A DNA stretch of 64,000 nt from JAICMB01 sp035295125 (GTDB lineage: Bacteria; Acidobacteriota; Terriglobia; Bryobacterales; Bryobacteraceae): positions 186,001 to 250,000 of the forward strand of contig DATGJP010000068.1 of the NCBI GenBank assembly GCA_035295125.1. Direction: 5' to 3'. The notes under the pieces are model-generated. The model did not search any database. It was not told where the DNA came from and worked only from the letters and a program-made list of their open reading frames with translations. This document shows, piece by piece, positions 16,725 through 24,816 of this stretch (its first letter is position 1; each line of letters opens with the position of its first letter). Both the position numbers and the translations under genes were made by a program.

Positions 16725-16763
16725 ATTGAACGAGCGGGAGGCTCATGCCTCCTCCACCCTTCC
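16725..16763. repeat. REP-like element, copy E, with hairpin
   Basis: A shortened copy of the window's repeat family. On the minus strand it reads GGAAGGGTGGAGGAGGC, matching the left arm of the other copies. A 6-bp stem (GGAGGC) with loop TCAT sits at 16737-16752. It lies between convergent genes ending at 16715 and 16822 and may end transcription from both. Confidence 0.6.
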
Positions 16764-16821
16764 GCATCCTTCAAATCTTCGCGGCGCGCAAAAGAATCAG
16801 AGGCGTGTAAGACTCTATCAC

Positions 16822-18006
16822 TTAGCTCTTCTTGCGCAGGGACTCAACTCTCGGCGCGCGGCTCTTGGGGCTGTCCAGGCTAAAGGCACGTGCATCGCCT
16901 AGCTGATCTCGCACGTATTGCTCCGTTTTAGCGACGGCTTCCTGGAGTTGCTTGTCTTTTTTCACGAAAGCAGTCCATGCGATCGAGTTGGTGGCAGTAT
17001 CGAATTCCCAGAGGCCGACGAGACGGCCACGGTCGACGATGCCATGGCTTGGGAGATACTGAATCGCTCCAAGCTGGATCAGGCCCTTTTCGCCAAGCAC
17101 CTCGGTCTTGAGGTCTTTCGGATCGACAAGTGCTGAGAGGTCGCGGCGAAGCAGGGCAAGTGAGTCGATGCTTCCAACAAGCCTGTAGTGTGGTTCCTTC
17201 GACGGTTTGAAACTTTCGAAACGCGGGCGGTCGGCGGGCATCATCATGCGATCGTCGCCGGCGGCGAGCGGTTCCAGTTTGAGCGGTTCCACTGCTGCCT
17301 TGGTTGCCTTCACCCCGATACCGGCGAAGGTTTGGAAATCTTTGACGGTCGTTGGGCCGGCCCAAGTGAAGAAGCGCCTGGCGAGTTCCGTGAAAGCCCC
17401 TTCGTCGGATAGCTTGAAATTGCGCAGAGGATTGGGGCGCCAGACGGTGTATTTGTAACGCTGTTGATCCAGGCGGCCGTTGGTGGGAATGCGGCGAATG
17501 TCGCCGGATAGCTGAAGTTTGCCGAGGGCAACCGGAAGGGTGGTTGTGAGTCCCTTCTTCTGACCCTCAGGGCCCAGGTTGCGCACCGCCTTTCCGGTGG
17601 CTTCGCGAAGACCGTCCGGGTCCAGCGGGCTCTTTTCGAGTGCCGCGACCACCGCGTCACACAATTTGTCGATTTCTTTTGCGGTGACGCCGAGCTTCTC
17701 TGCAGTCTTCGAGTCGCCTTCGAAGCCGGCGCCCACCTTCAGTCCCAGAGCGAAATCCGAAGCGGGCAGCACGTAGGTGCAGCCGCGCGCGCTTGGCAGT
17801 TCGTGGATCTTCAGCTTGGCGCAGTCGTCGTCGGCCGTTTCACGGCTGATCCCGGCGCGCGAGAAAAGGGTCAGATATGGGGTGCAACCGCCGACGGAAC
17901 GGGCCCACCCAGCGCGTTCCAGAACCTCCGCGGATGTCCTTCCTGCCAGGCTGCCGTCCAGGCCTTGGCGTTCAGCCCACCAGGCGCGGATTTTCGCTTC
18001 ATCCAT
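16822..18006 (-). CDS. Winged-helix (HTH_42) protein, AlkZ-like DNA glycosylase family
   Basis: A 394-residue protein of the HTH_42 family, which includes AlkZ/YcaQ glycosylases that repair interstrand crosslinks and bulky alkyl lesions. Support: the N-terminal RAWWAERQGLDG pattern, RFFTWAGPTTVKDFQTFAGI at about 215-234 (like the 'R-A-GP-T--D' helix of AlkZ), and the C-terminal HGIVDRGRLVGLWEFD block. I cannot identify the QxD/QxQ catalytic motif with confidence, so it may be a non-catalytic DNA-binding relative. It starts 11 bases after the tldE stop and is probably in that operon. Confidence 0.65.
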   Translation of the reverse strand: MDEAKIRAWWAERQGLDGSLAGRTSAEVLERAGWARSVGGCTPYLTLFSRAGISRETADDDCAKLKIHELPSARGCTYVLPASDFALGLKVGAGFEGDSKTAEKLGVTAKEIDKLCDAVVAALEKSPLDPDGLREATGKAVRNLGPEGQKKGLTTTLPVALGKLQLSGDIRRIPTNGRLDQQRYKYTVWRPNPLRNFKLSDEGAFTELARRFFTWAGPTTVKDFQTFAGIGVKATKAAVEPLKLEPLAAGDDRMMMPADRPRFESFKPSKEPHYRLVGSIDSLALLRRDLSALVDPKDLKTEVLGEKGLIQLGAIQYLPSHGIVDRGRLVGLWEFDTATNSIAWTAFVKKDKQLQEAVAKTEQYVRDQLGDARAFSLDSPKSRAPRVESLRKKS

Positions 18007-18017
18007 GTCATCGTGTA

Positions 18018-19355
18018 CTATACCGCGTCGGAAATGCTGGCGAAATTGAAATCAGTGGCGAGAATTGCCGGCGCAAACGATGACCCTGCTTCCGCGCCCT
18101 GAGTGCGCACCGGTTGGCCAAGCATCTTCGTGTTTTGAAGCACCCGGACGGGGCTTTCGTTCCAGCGGAAGTTCATCACAGGGCCGGTGATTTTGCCGTT
18201 TTCCACCAGGAAAACGCCGTCGCGCGTGAGGCCGGTCACCTGGAGGGTCTGGGGCTGCAGCAACCGCATGTACCAGAAGCGCGTGACGAGCAGTGCTTTG
18301 TCAGTCGATTTGATGAGGTCGGCCAGCGTGTGATTCTGCCCATCGAGGATGAGGTTTCCCGGCGCCGGCGTAGGTTTCTTCCCGGCTTTCCCGGCCCAGA
18401 AACGATCGTAGTAGAGGTTTTTAATGACGCCATTCTCGACCCAGGAGATCTTCTCGTTGGGCAGCAGCGACGGGCCCCAGGGCGTCGATGCGAGTTTTGA
18501 ATTGAAGGGATCGCTGCGCAAGGTGATGTACTCGGGGAAGAGCTTTTCGCCTAATAAGGTTTCGCCGGGCTTGCCACCCTTCTTGCTGAGGAACGACTGG
18601 CCCTGCTCGGCGCCGCGCGCCCCGAAACCGAAGGTCAGGTATCCAATGAGATCGCTGACCGCGGCCGGCTCCAGGATCACCGTGTATTTGCCGGGTTCCA
18701 GGCGCTTCTTGTTGTCTCCCGTAACGCACTTTTCGACTGAGATTCGGCCGACGTCCGCGCCATTGAGATCCTTGATCGAGGTCGATACCTGCGTGGCCCA
18801 TCCGGAACTGGTCCCGCCGGAGTTGCGCATGGTGTTTGTCAGGCTGGAGTCGGTGTAGCGATGAAACCCGAACAAGCCGGCTTTATTCGCGACAGCGCTC
18901 CAGTTGGCCGACCGCTGAACGAACCCAGCCGACGTCAGCTTCTTGGCGAGTGCTCCGTCGATGATTGCCTTTACGTGTCCGATGAGGGCGTCGCCACGGG
19001 AATTGCCGGTGGACTCGTCGAAATTCTCGAGCTGCGGATATTTCTGGGCGCCGAGCGCGGGCATGTCCTCGGGGTTGGGACGCGAGATTTTGGCCAGGTT
19101 CTCGGCCTGTTCGACGCCTTTGCGGAGGGCATCGTCGGACCACTCGCTGACCACGGCCGATCCGGACCGTTTGTCTTCGGTGGTCGAGCTAATCGTAATC
19201 GATTGATCGAGGCTGTAGCCCGAAGTCGTAATTCCGTTGTTGGCAAAACGGATGAACACGGTCTCCGAAGCGTCAATGTTGACCCGGCACTCGGGAAGCT
19301 TGGCGTAGCTTATTACCTTGTCGGCGAGGTTTTTGGCTTCTTGTTGGGTTAGCAT
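18018..19355 (-). CDS. tldE: TldE/PmbA-type partner of the TldD metalloprotease
   Basis: A 445-residue member of the TldD/PmbA family. TldE lacks the zinc motif and pairs with TldD; the heterodimer degrades unfolded peptides and, in known cases, matures microcins. Here the N-terminus (CRVNIDASETVFIRFANNGI) and C-terminal DGVFLVENGKITGPVMNFRW fit the family, and no HExxxH is present. It has no signal peptide, whereas its tldD partner 10 bases upstream does. No peptide-antibiotic genes are nearby, so the substrate is open. Confidence 0.9.
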   Translation of the reverse strand: MLTQQEAKNLADKVISYAKLPECRVNIDASETVFIRFANNGITTSGYSLDQSITISSTTEDKRSGSAVVSEWSDDALRKGVEQAENLAKISRPNPEDMPALGAQKYPQLENFDESTGNSRGDALIGHVKAIIDGALAKKLTSAGFVQRSANWSAVANKAGLFGFHRYTDSSLTNTMRNSGGTSSGWATQVSTSIKDLNGADVGRISVEKCVTGDNKKRLEPGKYTVILEPAAVSDLIGYLTFGFGARGAEQGQSFLSKKGGKPGETLLGEKLFPEYITLRSDPFNSKLASTPWGPSLLPNEKISWVENGVIKNLYYDRFWAGKAGKKPTPAPGNLILDGQNHTLADLIKSTDKALLVTRFWYMRLLQPQTLQVTGLTRDGVFLVENGKITGPVMNFRWNESPVRVLQNTKMLGQPVRTQGAEAGSSFAPAILATDFNFASISDAV

Positions 19356-19365
19356 CGCGTTCTCC

Positions 19366-20976
19366 TCAGTCGGTCACCAGGACATTAATCTGACGGAAGC
19401 GCGATGGGGCGCAACCGTGGCTCATGGCGTTGATTTGCGTGGGTTCGCCTTTGCCGTCGTTCGGCAGGCCATACTGCTGCCAATAAGCGCGTCCCGCGAT
19501 GCCGTCGCAGGCTTGCCAGAAGTCGGGAGTGCGGGCATTGTAGGCGACACGGGAGATCATGTTGCCTTTCTTGCCGCCCTTGATTTCCCAGAACGCATCG
19601 CCGCCGAACTGGAAGTTGTAGCGCTGTTGATCGATGGAGTAGCTGCCCGTTCCTTCGATCAGGACACCGTCGTCGACGCCGCCGATCAGGTCGTCGAGCG
19701 TCGTATCGGTGGTCGCGGGAGCCAGCCAGACGTTGGGCATGCGCTGGAACGGTACGCTCGACCAGGAGTCGGCATAGCAGCAGCCGCGCGATTCCGCCTC
19801 GCCGATCAGGTGCGCCTGGTCGCGAATGGTCTGGTAATGGGTGAAAATGCCTTTTTCGATGATTGGAAACTTCGTGGTTTTGACGCCGTCGTCGTCGTAC
19901 TTCACCGTGGAGAGGCCGTACTCGGTGGTACGGTCGCCGAAGAAGTTCACCAACTCGCTGCCAACCCGGAATTTCCCCATTTTGTCGGTGGTGAGGAAGC
20001 TGGTGCCGGCGTAGTTGGCTTCGTAGCCGAGGGCGCGGTCGAGCTCGGTGGAATGGCCGATGGATTCATGAATCGTCAGGCAGAGGTGGCTCGGCAGCAG
20101 CACCAGGTCCTTCTTGCCTGCCGTCACCGGCGGCGCCGCAAGATGCTCCACCACTTCGTCGGCGATACGGCGCGCGTTCTCGCCGAGGTTCATGATGGGC
20201 ACGTATTCCCAACCGCGGGCCTGGGGCGCGACCTGGTAGGACCGGCTGCGCGAGATTCCCTTCTCAAAATCGACCGCGTTGGCCGTAAGGAACGGATATA
20301 CCTGCACGATGTACTGCTGGATGGACGAACCTTCCGTTGAGGCGAAGTATTTATCTTCAGAGTGGAAACCCAGCGCGCCGAAGGCCGAGAGGACCTTGGG
20401 GTTTTTTTTAATCGTAAGGGTCGCATTATGCAGCAACTCCAGCTTCTCGTCGACCGAGACAGAGAACGGGTCCTTCTCATGAGGCGAAACCCATCGGTCT
20501 ACGTAGGCTTTCGTCGGCGCCAGGCGAACGGGTTGTGCCTGGAGAGCGGAATTCGCCTTGGCCACGAGCACGGCTTCGCGAGTGATGCGGGCGATCTCGG
20601 CGGGGGTGACGATGGGGGAGGCCGCGAAGCCCCACTGGCCTTTCGCAATGACGCGGACACCGAAGCCGAACGACTGGCGGTCGTTCACGAACGGAACTTC
20701 GTCAGTCGGTCCGCCGCCGCGCTGGGGTGAGAGACGATAGCCGGAGAACTGATCGCGGTAGCGGTTGATGCGAATGTCGCAATACGTAGCTCCCTGCTTT
20801 TTGGCTTCGGCGAGAGCGACCGCGCCAAGTTTCTCGAGTGCCGGATTCGGCTTGGCGGACGCATCGTCGGTAGCGCCGAACAGTGTTTCGGCCAAGAGCA
20901 ACGACGCGGCGGTCGTAGTGGTTCCAGCGAGGAAAACACGGCGAGTGAAACGGGCGGATGGATCCATGACGTTCAT
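19366..20976 (-). CDS. tldD: TldD-type zinc metalloprotease with a Tat signal peptide
   Basis: A 536-residue TldD. The zinc motif HESIGH is at residues 303-308 in LTIHESIGHSTELDRALG. The N-terminus FTRRVFLAGTTTTAASLLLA (10-29) is a twin-arginine signal, so this copy is probably exported folded; Escherichia coli TldD is cytoplasmic. The ATG at 20976 is chosen because AAGGAAG lies just upstream and the Tat motif follows at once; the longer frame would overlap the divergent gene at 21018. It leads the operon tldD-tldE-AlkZ-like. Whether TldE is carried out with it is unknown. Confidence 0.92.
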   Translation of the reverse strand: MNVMDPSARFTRRVFLAGTTTTAASLLLAETLFGATDDASAKPNPALEKLGAVALAEAKKQGATYCDIRINRYRDQFSGYRLSPQRGGGPTDEVPFVNDRQSFGFGVRVIAKGQWGFAASPIVTPAEIARITREAVLVAKANSALQAQPVRLAPTKAYVDRWVSPHEKDPFSVSVDEKLELLHNATLTIKKNPKVLSAFGALGFHSEDKYFASTEGSSIQQYIVQVYPFLTANAVDFEKGISRSRSYQVAPQARGWEYVPIMNLGENARRIADEVVEHLAAPPVTAGKKDLVLLPSHLCLTIHESIGHSTELDRALGYEANYAGTSFLTTDKMGKFRVGSELVNFFGDRTTEYGLSTVKYDDDGVKTTKFPIIEKGIFTHYQTIRDQAHLIGEAESRGCCYADSWSSVPFQRMPNVWLAPATTDTTLDDLIGGVDDGVLIEGTGSYSIDQQRYNFQFGGDAFWEIKGGKKGNMISRVAYNARTPDFWQACDGIAGRAYWQQYGLPNDGKGEPTQINAMSHGCAPSRFRQINVLVTD

Positions 20977-21017
20977 AAGCGGCTTCCTTGAGATTACCCC
21001 GTGATACAGTCTGACGT

Positions 21018-21449
21018 ATGCTCGGTCGTTTCGTGAGTATTTTGGCGGTGATCTGCGGCTTGGCCGCGACCGCTGGAGAAGACGCGGGAGCACGCAAGGC
21101 GATGGACGAATTCATGGCCGCATTCAATGCTCGGGACCCGCAGGCCTGGGCGGCTACGCTCAACTATCCGCATGTCCGTTTCGCGAGTAATGAGGTTAAG
21201 GTCTACAACACGGCAGAGGAGTTTGCCCGCGAGATGCAGGATTATCCGAAGCGGCTGGCGCCTTGGCATCACAGCCGCTGGGAATCAATGCGGGTGATTC
21301 AAAGCGGTCAGGATAAGGTGCATTTTGAGGTCACGTTCGTACGCTTTGACGCGTCGGGGAAGGAGATTGGGAAGTTCCCGTCTTTGTATATCGTCACGCT
21401 GAAAAACGGGCACTGGGGGGTGCAGGCGCGTTCCAGTTTCGCGCCTTAG
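21018..21449 (+). CDS. Secreted NTF2/SnoaL-like protein
   Basis: A 143-residue protein with a signal peptide (about 1-19) followed by a compact alpha+beta domain with the SnoaL/NTF2 pattern: KAMDEFMAAFNARDPQAWAA (a helix of 20), then strands including VHFEVTFVRFDASG and the closing GHWGVQARSSF. Such domains bind small hydrophobic ligands or act as cyclases/isomerases; no catalytic pair is evident. It is divergent from tldD, with 41 bases between the starts. Confidence 0.7.
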   Translation: MLGRFVSILAVICGLAATAGEDAGARKAMDEFMAAFNARDPQAWAATLNYPHVRFASNEVKVYNTAEEFAREMQDYPKRLAPWHHSRWESMRVIQSGQDKVHFEVTFVRFDASGKEIGKFPSLYIVTLKNGHWGVQARSSFAP

Positions 21450-21506
21450 ACAGAACACAAGCTGAGACTTGGCTTAGTGGGTACAATGAACTCACAGAAG
21501 TAGTAC

Positions 21507-22436
21507 ATGGACCTGGACCAGTTGCACACGTTCCTCGAGATCGTGCGCTTAAAAAGCTTTTCGAAGGCCGCGCAGACCTGCTATCGTACGCAGCCGGCCA
21601 TCAGCGCCCAGGTGCGCCAGCTCGAACAGGAGCTGAACACGACGCTTTTTGAGCGCCTGGGGACTCGCATCTCATTGACGGCCGCGGGAAAGATCTTTGC
21701 CAATTATGCGGAGCAGATCCTCGACCTGCGGCGGCGTGCGCAGGATGCGATTAACGAACTGGAGCGAAGCCCACGGGGAGAATTGATCATCGCGGCGAAC
21801 GAGGCCACCTGCATTTATGTGCTTCCCGAGGTCTTTTCGGAGTACAAGAAGTTGTTTCCGCACGTGCAAATTCTTGTCGACCGGTCGTACGGGGCGCGTG
21901 TGGTTCAGGCGGTGCTGGACAACCTGGCCGATTTCGGGATCACGCAGTTGCCGGTAGCCGAGAGAAAACTGCAGGTCGCCGATATCCACACCGACGAGAT
22001 CAAGCTGCTTGTTACCGCGGGCCATCCGCTCATTGCCAAGAAACAAGTCCTCCCGCGCGATTTGCGTGGGTATCCGCTGCTGCTTCCGAAGTCCGGCACT
22101 ACGCGCGCACGTCTGAACCTGTGGCTGGAACCCGTTGAAGAGGAGTTGGAAACCTCGATGGAACTGGACTCCACCGAGATGATCAAGAGGTTTGTTATGG
22201 CAGGGCTGGGGCTGTCGTTCCTGGCCGGGTCGCATTGCGCGGAGGAAGTGGCCAAAGGGCGGCTGGCGTTGATCTCGCTGGGTCCGGAACCGATGATTCG
22301 AAAGCTCGGTCTCATTTACCGTAAAGATAAGGCATTATCAAAAGCCGCGCTGGGCTTCATTCAGGTTATATTAGAGCATGCAGGGCCCTTATCCCCTGCG
22401 AATGCGGTTGGGATGCCCAAGGCCGCCATTTCTTAA
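21507..22436 (+). CDS. LysR-family transcriptional regulator
   Basis: A 309-residue LysR-type regulator. The winged HTH spans residues 1-60 (MDLDQLHTFLEIVRLKSFSK, then a typical recognition helix ending QPAISAQVRQLEQELNTTLF), followed by a coiled linker and a two-lobed periplasmic-binding-like effector domain (about 90-300). The effector domain pattern resembles CysB/CbbR-type members, but the ligand cannot be read from sequence. LysR regulators usually act on a divergent gene; the gene to the left runs the same way, so the target is unclear. Confidence 0.93.
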   Translation: MDLDQLHTFLEIVRLKSFSKAAQTCYRTQPAISAQVRQLEQELNTTLFERLGTRISLTAAGKIFANYAEQILDLRRRAQDAINELERSPRGELIIAANEATCIYVLPEVFSEYKKLFPHVQILVDRSYGARVVQAVLDNLADFGITQLPVAERKLQVADIHTDEIKLLVTAGHPLIAKKQVLPRDLRGYPLLLPKSGTTRARLNLWLEPVEEELETSMELDSTEMIKRFVMAGLGLSFLAGSHCAEEVAKGRLALISLGPEPMIRKLGLIYRKDKALSKAALGFIQVILEHAGPLSPANAVGMPKAAIS

Positions 22437-22442
22437 CCCGAT

Positions 22443-22796
22443 ATGTCCCGCGTCACCGTCAAAAGCTCGACCATCTTCATCTCCGTAGGCGACAAGACAG
22501 CCGTTTACCGGTCCGTGGAAGAGGTTCCCCCTTCCCTGCGCAAGAAGCTGGAGCAGTCGACGAATGGCATTAACTCGGCCACCATTCTGATTGCCGATCG
22601 GCGGGGACGGGAAGAGATAGTGCGGGCGATTCGAGGCCTGCCCTCAGGCGTTCGATCGCGATTTGCGACATCTTTGCGCAAGGAATCCGAGGGCCGCGTT
22701 GGAAAGCGCCTCCGGGTGGTGTGGCGCAACTGGGCCGAAATCCTGCTTCCGGGCGCGATTGGGCTTCTCGTCTGGCTGCTCTTTAGCATGAAGTAG
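22443..22796 (+). CDS. Small protein with a C-terminal membrane helix, unknown function
   Basis: A 117-residue protein: a soluble, basic N-terminal part and one hydrophobic segment at residues 99-116 followed by a Lys, giving a tail-anchored topology. It starts 6 bases after the LysR stop and is probably co-transcribed. No family recognised. The Arg-rich stretch KRLRVVWRNW just before the helix would sit at the membrane surface. Confidence 0.55.
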   Translation: MSRVTVKSSTIFISVGDKTAVYRSVEEVPPSLRKKLEQSTNGINSATILIADRRGREEIVRAIRGLPSGVRSRFATSLRKESEGRVGKRLRVVWRNWAEILLPGAIGLLVWLLFSMK

Positions 22797-22851
22797 ATAC
22801 CCGCATTTGGGTGACTCCAGATTCGCCCACGAGCGCCGATCTATGTTCTGA

Positions 22852-23259
22852 ATGCTCGTGGGTGATGACGCGCTGGATGTCTTGTGCCTTCCGGGACGGG
22901 CGGAAGCGGAGACGGCGATTGCGGAACTCTTGTCTGAGGGCCGTCTATCCTTCGTTCTCGTAGTAGTCGCGAAACACGTGCACTCGATCTATGAAACGCA
23001 GGGATTCGCGGAGGGAGACGCTTTGTTGGAGGCTGTCGTGCGACGTCTAACCGAACCTCCGCTATGTGCGCCGAGGATGTTCCGTTGGTCGGCCACGTCG
23101 TTTGTCGTGCTATCGCATTCCCTACGGACCGTGACGGATTGTTCCGAGATTGAAGGGGCATCCTGCGCCCTGTTTGCCGCCTGGCCCAACGATGCATCGC
23201 GGGCGCTTTTCGACCGCATCGACAATTACATTGCCACCCATCTGGCATACGCCGCCTAG
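22852..23259 (+). CDS. Degenerate GGDEF-domain protein
   Basis: A 135-residue protein that follows the GGDEF scaffold but has lost the active site. LSFVLVVVAKHVHSIYETQG (32-51) matches the 'lLllDiDhFK-iNDtyGH' segment, FAEGDALLEAVVRRL (52-66) the 'GD-LL--va-RL' helix, and FRWSATSFVVL (77-87) the 'RwGGDEFvvLl' strand, with SATSF in place of GGDEF. It cannot make cyclic di-GMP; it might bind nucleotide or a partner. It is shorter than a full domain (about 160), so it may be a relic. Confidence 0.6.
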   Translation: MLVGDDALDVLCLPGRAEAETAIAELLSEGRLSFVLVVVAKHVHSIYETQGFAEGDALLEAVVRRLTEPPLCAPRMFRWSATSFVVLSHSLRTVTDCSEIEGASCALFAAWPNDASRALFDRIDNYIATHLAYAA

Positions 23260-23284
23260 TCCGCGTCGCGGTACCTTATCAGCA

Positions 23285-24169
23285 GTGAACAGCAAAAACG
23301 TTGTTGTCTTTGGCAGTGGCGGACAACTGGGCATTGAACTTGTCCGCGAATTCACGCAGCGCGGGTTTCTGGTCACGGGTTTCGAGCGGTCCGCGGTGGA
23401 TATCAGTGATGCCGCCGCCGTCGAAAGCGCGCTCGTCAAGGCCGATCCCGCGACCGTAGTGAATGCCGCCGCTTACAACCAGGTTGACGTCGCTGAACGC
23501 GAGCCAGTCGCAGCGTTCCAGGCGAATGCGCTGGCGGTCCGCAATCTCGCCATGGCATGCCGTCAGATGGACGCGCGGTTCGTGCACTACTCGACAGATT
23601 ACGTCTTTGACGGAACCGCGGGGCGGCCGTATACAGAGGAGGATGCGCCGCACCCCCTTGGCGCTTACGCGGTCTCAAAGCTTGCCGGCGAGTTGTATGC
23701 GCAGGCCTACCTCGACCATCCGCTGATCATCCGGACTTCGGGAGTGTTTGGACCAGGCGGCTTAAACACGGCGCGGGGCAATTTTATCGAGACGATGCTT
23801 CGGGTGGCGGCTTCCGGACGGGTCATCCCGGTAGTAGCGGATCATTTCGCCTCGCCGACCTACGCGCCGGCCCTGGCGGCACGCACACTCGATTTGCTGG
23901 AACGGAAGCAGACCGGTGTGTTTCACGTCGGCGGCGGCGCCGCTGTTTCGTGGTTCGAGTATGCACGGCTGATTTTCCGTGTCGCGGGCGTGCAGGCAGA
24001 GGTGCGCCCGACTGATGAGCGGCAATATCGTACCGCGGCCCGTCGGCCGAAGTTTTCGGCTCTATCGAATGGGAAGATGGAGCGGGCGGGGATCGCTCCT
24101 ATGCCGCCTTTGGAAGAGGCGGTGCAGAGTTATTTAGAGGCGAGGGCGCGGCATTTCCAGGCGGCGTGA
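23285..24169 (+). CDS. rfbD: RmlD-like dTDP-4-dehydrorhamnose reductase
   Basis: A 294-residue extended short-chain dehydrogenase. The Rossmann motif GSGGQLG is near residue 10, then NAAAYNQVDVAE (the RmlD 'AYT-VD-AE' motif), STDYVFDG and YAVSKLAGE with the catalytic Tyr and Lys; the end of the chain also fits RmlD. The enzyme reduces dTDP-4-dehydrorhamnose in the last step of dTDP-L-rhamnose synthesis. rmlA, B and C are not in the window. A GTG start at 23285 is inferred: the open frame runs further upstream but overlaps the GGDEF-like gene and lacks family similarity there. No clear ribosome site is seen. Confidence 0.88.
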   Translation: MNSKNVVVFGSGGQLGIELVREFTQRGFLVTGFERSAVDISDAAAVESALVKADPATVVNAAAYNQVDVAEREPVAAFQANALAVRNLAMACRQMDARFVHYSTDYVFDGTAGRPYTEEDAPHPLGAYAVSKLAGELYAQAYLDHPLIIRTSGVFGPGGLNTARGNFIETMLRVAASGRVIPVVADHFASPTYAPALAARTLDLLERKQTGVFHVGGGAAVSWFEYARLIFRVAGVQAEVRPTDERQYRTAARRPKFSALSNGKMERAGIAPMPPLEEAVQSYLEARARHFQAA

Positions 24170-24189
24170 TAGCGCGGATCGTAATGCGC

Positions 24190-24495
24190 TTACCGGTGCG
24201 CCTCCACGTAGGCGCGCAGCACGGCATTAATTCTAGTCTGGTAACCTTTGCCTCTGCTCTTGAACCACTGGATAAGATCTTCATCCAGGCGGATCGAAAC
24301 TGCTTGTTTCGGCTGGGGCTCCAATAGCCGCGCCCTTCGAAACCAGGACTCGTCTGCGATTGGTGGAGCGTCGGTGTCGCTTACCACTGCTCGTTCAATT
24401 TGCCGATCGGTTTGATGCGTGAGCCGCGCCCAGTCTGTTGTTGCGGCACTGCGGTGCGATCCAGAATTACTCGCCGGTGTTTTTCGCTTTGCCAT
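24190..24495 (-). CDS. brnA: BrnA-like antitoxin
   Basis: A 101-residue protein. The C-terminal half AVSIRLDEDLIQWFKSRG followed by YQTRINAVLRAYVEAHR (about 65-101) is the ribbon-helix-helix-like BrnA antitoxin pattern, which represses its own operon and neutralises BrnT. The N-terminal half is basic and low in complexity. Its start overlaps the 3' end of the BrnT-like gene by 29 bases, in the usual toxin-antitoxin order. The toxin is truncated, so the antitoxin may be a lone survivor. Confidence 0.8.
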   Translation of the reverse strand: MAKRKTPASNSGSHRSAATTDWARLTHQTDRQIERAVVSDTDAPPIADESWFRRARLLEPQPKQAVSIRLDEDLIQWFKSRGKGYQTRINAVLRAYVEAHR

Positions 24496-24757
24496 GAATT
24501 ACTTCGAACCAATTCTTCGCTTCATTACGAGTCGCCTTGCGGTCGCTGATCAAACGCCTCTTGTCACCACGCCACACGTAAGCAACGGCCAACACTATAC
24601 CGGAGACCTGACCGTAAGCGATCATCCGCATCTCTCCATAATTGAATAGACGAATGTATATACTACGGTCGCTGGCGATCGACATCCCAAGTGCGACGGT
24701 TACGCTCAGCAAGCGAATCTGAAAGGGCCGCCTGCCGCTCAATGGGCAATGTCTCAA
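24467..24757 (-). pseudogene. brnT: BrnT-like toxin lacking its N-terminal part
   Basis: The last two thirds match BrnT ribonuclease toxins: YGEMRMIAYGQVSGIVLAV, then RGDKRRLISDRKATRNEAK (about residues 40-80). The conserved BrnT start (EWD..KA..N..KHGVSF) is missing. The 30 codons before the matching part (RHCPLSGRRPFQIRLLSV...) bear no likeness to it, and neither other frame upstream supplies it. This points to a 5' deletion or replacement, so the toxin is probably inactive. A shorter start at the Met 25 codons in is possible. Complete BrnT proteins are about 90-100 residues, with a different N-terminus. Confidence 0.6.
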
Positions 24758-24816
24758 GGTGCGCTTCGGATACCTGCTGGGTCCATGTGCTCAGGAAACC
24801 TTCAACGCGCTAATCG

